From NCBI GenBank assembly GCA_964019415.1, contig OZ025874.1:2253512-2317511 (forward strand): a stretch of 64,000 nt of DNA, read 5' to 3'. The stretch's first letter is position 1. Each line of letters starts with the position of its first letter. This DNA comes from Ianthella basta. Its lineage: Eukaryota > Porifera > Demospongiae > Verongiida > Ianthellidae. This document shows, piece after piece, positions 1 to 10,792 of this stretch. Both the position numbers and the translations under genes were made by a program. The notes under the pieces were generated by a model. The model was not told the origin of the DNA and ran no database searches. It saw nothing but the letters and a program-made list of their open reading frames with translations.

Positions 1-50
1 CTGTTCTCCACTGCCTATATACACCTTGGGTGGTACTGTGGTACTCCTTA

Positions 51-590
51 CTAAAGGTACCACACCAAGTCTGCGGAGCAAATCATGCCATATATATATA
101 TATATAACATATTGTCATCCTTCCCAACTTTTATTGTACATAAAAACCCTACACTATTTTTTTTGGGGGGGGGGGGGGGGGCTATAGTGCATGTAAACAC
201 CATTGGGGTTTGAGGATCCATTATGTAGCTACACCACGAAGTCTCCTCTACAGTCATCTCATGACTGCCACTACTACTAAAGCTGTCAGGAATCCAGATT
301 TTCTTAGAGAGTGGACTCATAGTTTAAAGGTAAGTGGATGGATGGAGCGCTGTAGCTACATGCATGTGTAAATCCGTGACAATTGGGTGAAGCAGTTGGA
401 ATTCCCCCAGAATGCTGAGAAAATCTTTGAATCCTTGCACACCAGTGACAGTGATGGCGTTCTTAACACTCTGTAATATGCGTGAGTTCTTCGCTTCTTT
501 GACCTCCTGGAAGTCCCTCACTGCCTCCAGGTCGTTGTCACTAAGTAGATGCTTTTGATGAAGCTTTAACGCCACTGACAAACTATCCAT
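51..590 (-). CDS. CARD-like death-fold gene fragment, copy 1 (partial)
   Basis: Two minus-strand reading frames are visible. The first runs from a Met codon at 590 down to 324 (88 residues). Its pattern of LLSDNDLEAV, then a KNSRIL helix, then GVQGFKDFLSIL resembles a CARD-type death-fold domain, which mediates homotypic adaptor contacts in apoptosis and innate immunity. The second, 320-51, contains KKIWIPDSFSSSGSHEM and may be the next exon; it runs into a G-run at about 164-181. A second copy of both parts lies at about 60.55-61.2 kb in the same orientation and is frameshifted, so this copy is the better preserved. No upstream exon or full protein can be built. The CARD assignment rests on pattern alone. 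The fragment could also be a decayed duplicate rather than an expressed gene. Confidence 0.45.
155..182. repeat. T-run followed by a long G-run
   Basis: A run of T is followed directly by about 18 G. The matching place in the duplicate near 60.62 kb has only a short G-rich stretch, so the homopolymer grew after the duplication or is a sequencing or assembly artefact. Confidence 0.8.
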
Positions 591-599
591 GCCGCTACA

Positions 600-1635
600 C
601 AGCTCTCCTTTCTTTTCTGCAATGGCTTCCTTGGCTGCTAGGCTGCAAGGATCTTTGACGAGGGAGCGCTGTTGTGTCTACCCGACAACATCGGGAGTGG
701 GTGGGCTGTGAGCCATTAATCGACTCACAGATGACTCAATCACTGCTAGCTAAGGCTTTTCTGCACATGCCCCATTGATTTATGCGTACGCGGTCCGTTC
801 TTGGGCAATGTGCATGACGGCCCACCTTCGGGGGGCTGGGAACGAGACTACAGCTTGGCGGGACGCACCCAAAAGGGGAATTCATAGTCTCGCTCCCAGC
901 CCACTTCCGGCCGCCATTTTGCAATGGCCCGAAAGCTAAAGGTGATCTTGCGCTCACGGACGGAAGTAGTTCTCTCCATTTTGGAACATTGGAACATTTG
1001 GAACGCTGTTGCGCAATAATTTTGCACATTGGAACATTGTTGCGCAAGTCGTTGTTCCAAATGCTAACTGTGGCGGCACAGGTATTTTGGTTGCGTAGGA
1101 GCCGCATGGAAGAGCCACCGTTCTTCTTCGGAAGGGTCGGGACGCGTCTGGTTCTCCACGAAAGCGCCAAGCACGGGACTGGGTCTACCACTGAAGGTGA
1201 CTGAGGGTTTTATATTATGTATATGCATGCGCTGGTAGCTAGCTGTTTGCAAGTGGCCACGAGGGTGTTGATTAGCATAGACACTGGGATCTGTCAAATA
1301 AATGTCAGAAAAGATGAGCAACATTGACATTGGGGATCTGCCGAATATCAGTCAATCATTATTAGAGTGCACCTCACCAAATGGTGCTAGGACACAAGAG
1401 GCCCAATGTAGCACTAGCATAAGAACACAAGGACAACAACTAGCTCAACAGAGGGAGAAAAGGAACAGAGCTAGGAACGTAGATAAAAAAAGGCCTGTGC
1501 TTACACACCAATCGGGCACACCACATAGAGCTAAGATGTTATACAATACTAGGATTAGTGCACGCTAAAGACAGAAAGAATATATGTCAGTGAAGATGCA
1601 TCTCAATTATGTAATTTAACCAAGTTATGGCTAGT
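600..1635. other. Intergenic region with two solo transposon termini
   Basis: No supported gene. At 831-850 and 883-905 lie oppositely oriented copies of a terminus (CTGGGAACGAGACTA, then TAGTCTCGCTCCCAGCC). They match the ends of the 9-bp-TSD elements described at 10.8 and 42 kb, but no partner end for either is visible. A plus-strand frame at 1302-1568 encodes 88 hydrophilic residues starting MSEKMSNIDIGDLP. I do not recognise it and do not call it a gene. Confidence 0.5.
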
Positions 1636-1892
1636 TTATTGTTTCTCTGCTGCTTTGGCTGCTGCCTCTCTTCTCTTTGCGGCCAGCCATTCCTCTTTTG
1701 GTACCTGCCCCGGAGCATCAGGGCAGTACCGCTGGCCACGAAACTGAGTGTGACCTGCTGTAGCCATTGGCTTCCCACACACCCTGCAGCAGTACTTTCG
1801 GCCCTGTTCTGTGCTTGCCTTCTGCCTGTGCCTCCACGCTGTGGTTCTGGACACAGCTTGAGTGGCTGGTGGTGTGTCTGTACTGCCTGATG

Positions 1893-2167
1893 GTCTAACA
1901 GGTGGTGTAGCTGCAGTGCCCGATGGTCCAATAGGTGGTGTAGCTGCAGTGCCCAATGGTCTAACAGGTGGTGTAGCTGCAGTTCCCAATGGTCCAATAG
2001 GTGGTGTAGCTGCAGTGCCCAATGGTCTAACAGGTGGTGTAGCTGCAGTGCCCAATGGTCCAATAGGTGGTGTAGCTGCAGTGCCCGATGGTCCAACAGG
2101 TGGTGTAGCTGCAGTGCCCGATGGTCCAATAGGTGGTGTAGCTGCAGTGCCCGATGGTCCTGCATTG
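1893..2167 (-). repeat. 33-bp coding minisatellite in the last transposase exon
   Basis: About eight copies of a 33-bp unit encode an 11-residue repeat (GTAATPPIGPS type) on the minus strand. The unit length is a multiple of three, so copy-number change keeps the reading frame. Alternate copies differ by GTCCAATAGG or GTCTAACAGG, suggesting expansion of a two-unit block. Confidence 0.9.
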
Positions 2168-5083
2168 CCGCTACGCCTACGTGCCTGGCCGGTTGTGTCC
2201 TCCGGTTCTGGGTATTGGTGAGGGCTGGTTGGTGCCTCACGAACAGTTGGCAGTTCTTGTGCAAGGGGAAGGGTGACACTTGCAGTGACCTTGGCACTTG
2301 GAAGTGGACGACCTTGTAAGAGCAACTGTATCTCCCTCCTGCGTGTGGTGTCCTTGTACCACCTCAGTAACGTGGTCTCATTGATGGTGTACAAGGACAG
2401 CGTGGTGCCTTCCAGCAAGGCTTGACTGTTGAACAGCCGTGCTCTCACCCCGTTGTAGGCTGATAAAATCAACTTCCAGCGGGATGTCTGTCTCTCCTTG
2501 CCCCGGCTGCTTCGCTCTTTCTGTGGCTGTGTGATGGAGTCACACAGCCGAATACAGATGGCCTCCACAAGGCGGCTCTTTGATGGCGAAGAGGCAGAGG
2601 ACCCAGCTGACAGGAAGCACCTATATAATGATTGTAAAGGTGCAACAATGTGTATCATGTATTTAATAAGCAATTTCAAGGAAGAGTGTACCTTTTCATG
2701 TTGTCCACGGTGTTGTGACCAGAGCGGTAACTCTTGGACCGACCAAATCTCCCCCGAGGTGGCTTCTGGGGTCTGGGCTTAAATATCAGAGGACGTTTGT
2801 CAAACTCCTCCAACTTCTGGTAAAGCTCCAGAATCCTCTTGGCAGCAGCACCGGCGACTGATAGGCCACTGAGTCCGAGTAGAGCCTCTGCTAGGGCATC
2901 TACTCTGTCCCAGCCCGGAATTCCACGTGAATCTAGGGCCTCCTCTGCTTCCTCTGTGCTGTCATCCTGTACGTATAAAAGTAAAATGTATTTCTTGTTT
3001 AACCTAGTATTGAACACCAATGACAACGCCCCCACCCATGACTGCTATAGGTGTGCAAACCCACCTCATCCCCTTCCTCACTGCTGTCACCCTCATCCAC
3101 TGGAGAGGCCACAGTAGGGTCACCATCATCCACTTCTAGGGGGGCAAGCGGCTCAGAATCCTCCCCAATATCCTCAAACCCCTCATCAATCTGCTGGTCC
3201 AACTCCTCGGCTGTGGGGGAGAATGCCTTACCACACTGGTCATACAAGTATTCTACCCTGAAGAGCTCGCCAGTGTACTGGGCAGGTGGTTGGTATAGGG
3301 GGAGGATGTCCTTGCCATGGACAGATTGGCTGAGTGCCTTTACCTTGCTCTGCAGCCTGGTGTCAAAGGTCCTCAGGGTTTGTTCTGTGGGGGGATGGAC
3401 TGCACTGGTGGCACGGGCAGCATTCCACCTTGTGAGTCCCTCCAGCAGGTAGGCTTGGAAGTGGAGGTCACTTGCCGAGGTGCCAGGTATGAACCTGGCA
3501 AGGTGGAGGTGGAAGCTCTCAAGGGAGGTTGTCCCTCGAGCACAGTGTAGTATGGGGAGCTGCACTCCACCCTTGTTGCTGTGGCCAGTGATGGTGTACA
3601 GAGACATGTTGGGTGGGTCCTGTATGCAGGCAATGTGCTTCCTTTGCTCATCCCAGATGGTCTGCATCTCCTCCTTGAGAAGCGGGACTCCCAGAGTGTC
3701 AGTGGCAGAGGAGAGAGCCAGGAGCAAGGACTCAATCAGCTCAACTGTCTTCTCCACTCCCCTAGTCCTCCGGCGACAGTGCCTAGCCAGCTCCTCCTTG
3801 CTGATAGCCTTCTTGATGGCTGACTCGGAGGGATTTGGGATGCCAGCCCTCACCATCTCGCCTCTCTTTGCAACCATAAGTAGATCAAAATCCCCTGCAT
3901 CCCACTCAAAAATGGAGCTAGAGAGATGGGCCATGAAGGTCCCATATAGGGGGTGAGATTCACTGTTGCAGCTGACTGCCAACCTCCGCATAAAGTGCCA
4001 GATGTCGAGGCAAACTTGCAGATCACTCCACCTGCCAAAGAGCTGTTGCAGCTTTGACTGACCCTGCGAGCAGCAGTCCCTGTCAGTGTACAGGAGAGCA
4101 GGGGGGTCTTGCCCAGCCTTCTCATATCTGTCCATTAGCCCCTCTGCCAGCCTCTGCAGGTCCACAATCCCCTCTGAGCTGGTCAGCACCGATTGTAGAA
4201 CCTCTCCCCTCTCATTGCCAATGTTGGTGGTCCAGGTTGCTGTGTTGGCAGCAGCACCCTGCAACTTCTTGCAGATCTTCTTTGTTGAATCAATTTTTAG
4301 AATGTTGCCATAGATTGAAGTGGCTTCTGCAAGAAGTGCAGGGAGCCTGGACCACACATCGCGAACATGAATGGAGAGGAACCACTTGGTGCTCGGGAAG
4401 GGTGGACAAGGAGTTGCCTCCTCGTACTGAGGAATTGGTAGATTCAACTCCTGCCTTCTCTTGCGGTGCTGCTCGCAGTCGCTGAGGTAGCAGAGGTGCA
4501 TGCGCAACCACTCCTCACTGTGCACCTCCTTCATGTTCTGTCGCAAGGCAGAGGGACTGTTCCCAAGGGTGCGTGCACGAAGGAGAGAGACAATGGCCTT
4601 GTCACAAGCATACTTGTGGGTAAGTACTACAGGGAAGCGAGCTCTGACACCATCACTGAGCTGCTCCAGCATCCGGTGATCCCATGAAATGAATGTACCC
4701 TTGCTCACCCTTTTGGTAGTCGAAGGCTGAAGTCAGTCGTCCTCTTAGTGATGCCCTGGAAAACTGGTGCACTCGGGGAAGGAGAAGCCATGGGTGCAGT
4801 TGTCTGTGGTAAAGCGAGGGTGTGAGAATTTGTGATTGAGTGTTACAGCAAAGCTGCATGTGCATGCATTGTTGTGAGCAACAGTGCATGCTTATCAGGT
4901 CCTAGCTATGTCATCTCATGGAATAGTTTTCTAGCTACATGGCAATTTATGCTATGTTTGCATGCACCAATGTTTGCAGGTGCCATAGTTAATTTTACAT
5001 TGATTAGAACGTGCAAATCTATCAACTAACTAGAGTGGATGAATGTTGTTAGGGTTTTAGATTGCTGTTGCTTAGCCCCATAC

Positions 5084-5631
5084 CTCAGATGGTGTTGAAG
5101 CTTCTGAAGTTACAACTTGGCCTGGAGGAATGGCCACGGGCAAGTCCCTGCTCACCACCGCAGGTGAGGGATGCACTGACGTAGTGCATGCGGTTGCCTG
5201 TGTGAAAGGGTATAGTCAATGGTAAGTACTTAGTGACTCTTGAGTTGTAGCAAAGTTGTGTTGTTGTGGACTGAGCGCTGACTATACATGCAAAAGATCA
5301 TGCCTGTACTTCACCCCATACCTCAGGTGGTGTTGTAACTGGGTCTGGGGGTATATTGATGGGCAAGCTTGGTGAGGGGCCCACAGGTGTGGGACACACC
5401 GATCCAGTGAGTGTGGTTGCCTGTGTGAAAGGGTAGTCAATGGTACATGTGTGATTCCAGGTTCTAGCAAAGTTTTATAGTGTTGCAGTCTGAGCACTGA
5501 TTATATCATGCAGAAGACCATACACTTGCTTTACTTCATACCTCAGGTAGTGCTGTAACTGGGTCCGGGGCTATGTCCATGGACAAGTTACTCTCCGCCA
5601 CAGATGAGGGACACAGTGATGCAGTGGCTGA
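5084..5631 (-). repeat. Three tandemly duplicated phase-0 exons
   Basis: Three copies of one exon with its flanking intron lie about 210-240 bp apart, at 5631-5542 (90 nt), 5420-5322 (99 nt) and 5197-5084 (114 nt). Each is preceded by a conserved TTTCACACAG acceptor and followed by a GAG|GTATG donor. All are multiples of three, so the array lengthens a Pro/Thr/Ser-rich linker without breaking frame. Confidence 0.8.
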
Positions 5632-6193
5632 CTGTGTGAAAGCGTAGTCAATAGGTTGTGATGTAATATGCTTACTTTGTGCTTGCTGTAATAATATGCA
5701 ATTTCTCGGCTAAATTTAACCCAACAAATTGAGACAGCAATCTAGCACTTATCTGGGGGTGAGGGTGCTGAGCCGGCACTGGCCTCTTAGGAGGAAGCGC
5801 ATCAAGGGTGTGGGATGTGGCACTGCTCCTACGCACTGGCAGAATGCCTGTGGGAATCTATGAAAATGTGCAGTATTGGTAGTAGCATATATAATGTACT
5901 GTAAATTTTCAATGCGTATGCATGTAAGAAGCTTAACTACTGACATGTACTTACTTCTGTTGCAAGTAGCCTCTCAGGCAATCCATGATAGCCACACATG
6001 CAGGCAGTCTTCCTTCCATAAGGATCACAGCTATTGGGGTTTGTGTGCTTGGGACAGCTATCTATCCTAGCCAACTCCTTCTTCCAGTGAGTCCCTTCAC
6101 TGGGCCTCTGGCCACGGCTGAAAAAAAGATGCCTTGTGCATACTGCGTAAGACGCTCTTTCCACTCAAATGCAGTGAGTCCTTTCTTAGGCAT

Positions 6194-6480
6194 TGCCACT
6201 AAGCACTAAGACTTCATGCAGTTGAGAGCAGCCCTTGACCTGGGTTTCTCCTATATATAAAACAATTTCTTATTCTTGCTCGCGATCGCTATCACATCAC
6301 ACCTTAGGGCATTCTCATGGATCTACCATGGATACCATTATTGCGGATTAACAGTCGCGATGCTCCTGTTCGTCTAGTAGCTACGTTATGTACAGATCAC
6401 GAGCAATATGAATGCATCAATTAAACAATTTGTGCTTGCACCCCCGTACCAATTTACCGTACGAACGACATCGAAGTTAT
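6194..6480. promoter_or_regulatory. Divergent promoter region between the transposase-like and CARD genes
   Basis: On the minus strand a TATATATA-type element lies at about 6250-6258, some 60 bp upstream of the first ATG at 6193. On the plus strand TATAAAAG lies at 6481-6488. The two genes diverge from this interval. These are motif matches only. Confidence 0.35.
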
Positions 6481-6488
6481 TATAAAAG
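6481..6488 (+). promoter_or_regulatory. TATA box of the CARD gene
   Basis: A consensus TATAAAAG stands about 240 bp upstream of the chosen ATG at 6729. A transcript starting about 30 bp downstream would have a 5' leader of roughly 220 nt. Confidence 0.4.
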
Positions 6489-6728
6489 CTGGCAAAACGC
6501 TCTAGCTCCTCTGCAAAGATAGTTGAAAGGTTGAGCGTTGTACGGAAACGGCTATCAGCGCTTTGTCATTCGGAGTATGTGTCGCGCGATCCGTGCATTT
6601 CAGTGGTCCCTTCCCGGGAAATCCCCCTCCTTCTACTATTCCCCTTCCTTCCTTTTGCCCCCCTGACGGAGAACTATATGCCCCAGCTTTGGCCCCTGTC
6701 CTGGTCCTATTTATCCCTGGTCACAACA

Positions 6729-9700
6729 ATGGCTGCTAGGGAGAGGAGGGCGGATGTCAATGAAGCAGCTCTGCAAGAGGTCTTTCCACGATTGGTCCAA
6801 GAGCTTCAGGCGAAGGACATCATTGACGAACTGTACCAGAAACATCTTCTGAAGAAGGAAGAGTACGAAGGAATTCTTGACGCTTCTTCCAAGGATGGCT
6901 CTGAGTTCGTCAACAGGCATATCTTGATAGCTGTCAGCCGTCGTCCCCCCGGTTTTGTGTCAGTGCTGGTGGAGATCTTGAGGGAAAAGTACAGTTCTTT
7001 GGCCAACACGTTGGAGGAGGGTGAGTGTGGTTGTTTGCTTGCTCCACAAAAATGGTTGGCGTCTTGCTAGTCCGCAAACTGTGACTCCTCTCCTTCCCAT
7101 ATACTGCAGCCTTTGCTGAAGAAGTCAGTCGACAGAAGACTGACCCTGTTCCATCTCAGCGTCCTCGTTCGAACGGACAGCCCTCCAGCAGTGGAGAGAC
7201 GGCAGGTAAGGCAACTTAAATTTAGATCATGTACTACCCTCCCATTTCTTAATAGATTCTAACTATCCAGCAGCTAGCCTGGTAATACATGTTGTGTGGC
7301 ATGTATACTAGCTGTACCTGCATTGTGTGCGTTGTTTCCAGGTCCAATGGCTAAATGGAATGCCGATGCTTTGGTAGCATTGAAAGGGAAGCTCAAAAGT
7401 AACATCAAGATGATCACACTCAAGGACATGTTGGAGAGACCTGCAGGAGGATTCATGAATACAGCTGAGGCACTCAGGGTGACTGCTGAGAGTGGAGATG
7501 GGAGCAAGTTGGCCAAGTGATCACGATACTACAAGGAAAGGGAGATGAGGACTTCACTATCTTCTGTCGAATGCTGCGACAGTGCAACTACGAGGTTTGG
7601 GCACATGAGCTGGAGTTGACTGCAGAGAGTAACAAGGCCAGTAAAGGTATCTCATCTTGTCTTTCTGTAGTTTACGAGCTATTACATACATCCAGTTTTT
7701 TGCTTTATAATTTATAATTACTGTATTCACTCTAAAATTCGTCATTCTAATTTTCATCAGGAGAAAAAATATGCTCAAGTGTACTCTAATCGTGACGAAT
7801 TCCCTGTCTCTCTAATTTCCGCCATTGGCCTCTAATTTTCGTCATGAACAGGAAGCATTCTAAATATTCGTCGGAAATGCCTGCAATATGGCTGCGACAG
7901 TCAAGGAACAAAGCCTAGGAGCAAAGCCAACAGCACTCGCTGTTGTCTTTGTCCTTTTGGTATTGTTCTGTTCGTCTAGAAGCCTTCTCGACGCTGTGTA
8001 CGTCGTTCATTTTCCTTCTGGTGCGACAATGGAGTTCAGTGATGGCGAATCGTCTCCACATCCTTCTCGTTCGGAGGGTAGTCTCGCACTGCTGTTCGCC
8101 CGGTCAACGTGAAAGCGGCCATTTCAGCAAGAAATGCCCATACGGAATAGCTCTCTAATGTTTCGTCTTCGCTCTAATGTTTCGTCCGAAAACTCTAACG
8201 CATGTGGGTTATGTCCACTCTGTTTACACAACGTGAACCTTGTGGTATTCGCGCCTTGAGGTGTGAAATTCTTGTGTTGCTATGGCAACGCCTGCGCTGC
8301 ATGTGATGTGCGCGTGATTGAAGAGGCCTGTGCAATCAAACGTCATATCCGGTGATGGCAAGAAACCGGCTTTTAGGGGACAACAAAGAGTTCTGGTAAG
8401 AGTGAATCAAAGATGAAATCTTCACCGTTCTTAAACTTTGAAACTATCAAGGTTTCATAGCTTTTTGCGAATGAATCCTGCACTTCGAACACGGCGAACG
8501 TGAAATGACGTCATAGCCATGCTTTTGTTTTGTCTTCCATATATGGCATGTCACGAGGTTCGGCCGCGAAGGAAGAATTTAGTTTTCGCAATGTAACTCT
8601 GCACCAGAGGGGTTTATCAAAAGCGGTCACATGGAAAACTTTGATGATGTGATTGTGCATGGTTCTGTGTAATTTTATTCGCTTTTAGCCTCTTCGACGA
8701 AGTCGATCGGCGATTTTGTGCGTTTTCATAGGTACTCTTGTCAGCGGCGAGTCTCCGTCAAGGAAGCCGTCAATGAAATACTTGTTGCGCAGAATTGAAG
8801 TACAAGAATGCAGCTTCAATTACATATACAGCTTGCTTTGTGCAGATTCTATCTGCAGGAGAAAGAGCAAAGAATACGAAGGTCAAAAAAGGTCAAAAGT
8901 CGGCCCGCATTGTTTACATAGGACATAACCCACATGCGAAATGTTCATCACCTTCGACGGTCTTCTCTATTACAGCTCTAATTGCCTCAAAAGATGAAAT
9001 TTTCGCTGCACTAGGGGTGACGAATTTTTAGAGAGGATACGGTATTGGCATTTTGTTTGTGACTTTATGTTATAAATATTGCATTATGGAAATCATGTTT
9101 TGAAATGAGTTTTCCATAGTCAATGCTCTTTGCTGGGATATTCCATTTACTTAATTACTGTAGTTACTTTGATTTGTGGTATATTGTCTTATATTGCATT
9201 TATGTTCTATTCACATGCAGCCCTTCCTGGCACTGATCCTGCCCCACTACGAGGAGAGCACCAAGTAGCCATCCCTGCGAGGGAACAGGGACCCTCTAGA
9301 GAAGGAGGAACCGCCTCACAACAACCTGGAATTAACATGACTCACCCACTGTCATCACCACCAAAGAAGGTGTATTGGCCTGAGTTTCCCGCACTCCAAC
9401 ATGAATTTTCAAGTATCGTTAGCATTCTATCAGAAGTAGTGCATGAACTTGAGCCAGCTAAGTTTGAGAGCCTAATAGTATATCTAAGAGAGCGTTTGCG
9501 GCCAATGGTTGATGGTATCTTTCCCTTGAAAGGACCTCCTAACCTTCCTTGGGGTCCTCTGACACCCTCAAAGCTGTTTCAACACTTGCAGAACTGTCAT
9601 TATTGGGATTATCTCAACATTGGCCTCCTAGAGGACATCATTAGACAAGTCACCATGGCAGATAGCTCCCTACGAACCCAGATGGAACAGTACAAGAATA

Positions 9701-10155
9701 ATGTCTGCAGCAAAGTGACACACACCTTGGAGAAGTGCAGGGCAAAGAGTGTGAAGCTTAAACCCCCTCCTGACTACACCCCCGTGGCAGTTAAGGTCAA
9801 TCACAGTGGAATCCCCCTAAGCTTCCCCCTCCATCAGATTCTACAGTTAAAGGACCTGCTAGTCACCAAATTTGGTGTGGGTGATGCCCTTTTTGCTGGC
9901 TTTGATGAGGGCTGCATTGTCCTCTACTTCTTCATCCCTGAGGAGGCTGCGTATTCACTCTGCCCAAAGCTGGAGTCCAACTGCACTGCTCTGCAGGACC
10001 TGCATGTGACCACAGTGGTCGTGTTCGACCACCTTTTAGTGGACATCAGCTTTCAACAGATGACCCTTCTCAACAAGGTGGGTGACGACACATATGTTGT
10101 GTCGCACTGTCTTGCATGCAATTTGTGTAACTTCATTCACAACGAGTACCGCTAG
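6729..10155 (+). CDS. CARD-domain protein with conserved C-terminal region; frameshift in exon 3
   Basis: Four exons fit: 6729-7020, 7110-7205, 7342-7646 and 9221-10155, all with GT-AG borders and phase-1 junctions. I start at AACAATGGCT (MAARERRADVNEAAL) because of its good context. Exon 1 is a death-fold domain of CARD type, with HLLKKEEYEGIL followed by SRRPPGFVSVLVEIL. Exon 2 is a Ser/Pro/Gln linker. Exon 3 encodes a second CARD-like helical domain (LVALKGKLKSN, then VITILQGKGDEDF and FCRMLRQCNYEVWA). The last exon has a helical segment (CHYWDYLNIGLLEDIIRQV) and a compact region near GFDEGCIVLYFFIPEEAA, as seen in sponge and cnidarian death-fold proteins. Such proteins are usually cytosolic signalling adaptors. 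A one-base loss near 7517 gives a premature TGA, so this is a pseudogene, a truncated isoform or a base error. Confidence 0.65.
7517..7520 (+). other. Frameshift and premature stop inside the second CARD-like domain
   Basis: The frame reads KLAK and stops at TGA 7518-7520. The neighbouring frame resumes at once with VITILQGKGDEDF, the expected continuation. Exon 3 is 305 nt where 306 would restore the phase-1 junction, which fits loss of one base. Confidence 0.7.
7719..9044. mobile_element. 1.3-kb inverted-repeat element in the CARD intron, TA-flanked
   Basis: The ends are inverted copies: CTGTATTCACTCTAAAATTC at 7721 and the complement of the sequence ending GGATACGG at 9042, giving about 25 bp of imperfect TIR. 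TA dinucleotides at 7719-7720 and 9043-9044 would be the target duplication, as in Tc1/mariner-type elements. The interior repeats short CTCTAAT...TTCGTC blocks. A 74-codon frame at 7888-8112 has no recognisable domain, so the element is probably non-autonomous. It contains another element at 8199-8938. Confidence 0.7.
8199..8938. mobile_element. 740-bp element with perfect 18-bp TIRs, nested in the previous one
   Basis: CGCATGTGGGTTATGTCC at 8199-8216 is perfectly inverted at 8921-8938. A related sequence lies in opposite orientation at about 59830-60310, sharing the stretches near CTGCATGTGATGTGCGCGTG and GGTGTGAAATTC. No coding capacity is seen. The target duplication is unclear. Confidence 0.7.
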
Positions 10156-10681
10156 CTATTGTATTGACAAATGCCAAAGCGCTGTACCTGTTTTCTGGTA
10201 ACGTCACTTTTGTGACTGTTGTAGTCGTTCATGGGTTCATCCATTTGAACACCTTGTGTGTTTACTATTTACTGTTGATACTGTTTACATGTATAAATGG
10301 CACAGCATAGCAGCTGTGAAATTGAACAGTGCACATGTGCAAGCGGTGAATGGTACAGAATGCATTACTGTCCAGTGAATCATTTCGCCGACATTTCAAG
10401 CCAGCCAAGTCACTTTAATGCAATTTGATGCTTCTCCAACCTCTGGCTGCATACAGAACAGTCGTGTACCTAGCCACTCAGGACTTTACCACATACATTG
10501 CCTTCCCTTCTTTCTTCAATTGTATTGTCAGTTTCAATCAATCACACAGTGTGTTGTATTCAGCACCTTCCATGAATTATGTGTCATTTGCTATGTGATT
10601 GGTATCATATTGCAGATTACATTCACACCTACAATGGTAATGTACTGAATGAAAGTTCTCTTCTCCCTATGGTCCATGTAG
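10156..10681. other. 3' flank of the CARD gene, no further gene seen
   Basis: AT-rich non-coding sequence, presumably 3' UTR plus intergenic DNA. I see no clear polyadenylation signal close to the stop codon. Confidence 0.4.
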
Positions 10682-10792
10682 GTTCCCTCACAGGGCGCTG
10701 TCTTTCATCAGCCTAGGTTTAGTGGATCAGGGCAACCTGTCCTTCAGACTCCTCCCACCTCACATTTAGCACAGACAGGACCACTCCAATAT

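Larger units (their letters stand above)
1636..6193 (-). pseudogene. Multi-exon DDE-transposase-like gene, probably inactivated
   Basis: My exon model in transcription order is 6193-5955, 5847-5753, 5631-5542, 5420-5322, 5197-5084, 4803-3065 (perhaps two fused exons), 2966-2692, 2620-1636. The first exon starts MPKKGLTAFEWKERL and has a Cys/His-rich stretch ending near GYHGLPERLLATE. The large exon has an RNase-H-like core: ILKIDSTKKICKKL (first Asp), LLYTDRDCC (second Asp), HPLYGTFMAHLSSSIFEWD, then RGTTSLESFHLHLARF (Glu candidate). The last exon ends with CRVCGKPM and RYCPDAPGQVPKEEW. The pattern matches large transposase-like proteins common in fish and marine invertebrates, of the kind I recall as DUF6729 proteins; the family name is uncertain. 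Lesions: a T7 run breaks the frame at 6121-6127, the donor at 5753/5752 reads CAG|ATAAGT, the 95-nt exon does not keep phase, and the frame breaks at 4708. Confidence 0.65.

Noticed and set aside
831-905. A complete small foldback element
   Set aside because: The two termini face the wrong way for one element (a right end followed by a left end), so they are probably ends of two different insertions whose partners are lost.
1862-2221. Plus-strand 119-codon repetitive frame (GGVAAVPNGPI repeats)
   Set aside because: It is the antisense shadow of the 33-bp repeat in the transposase-like last exon; the minus frame has splice sites and a conserved C-terminus.
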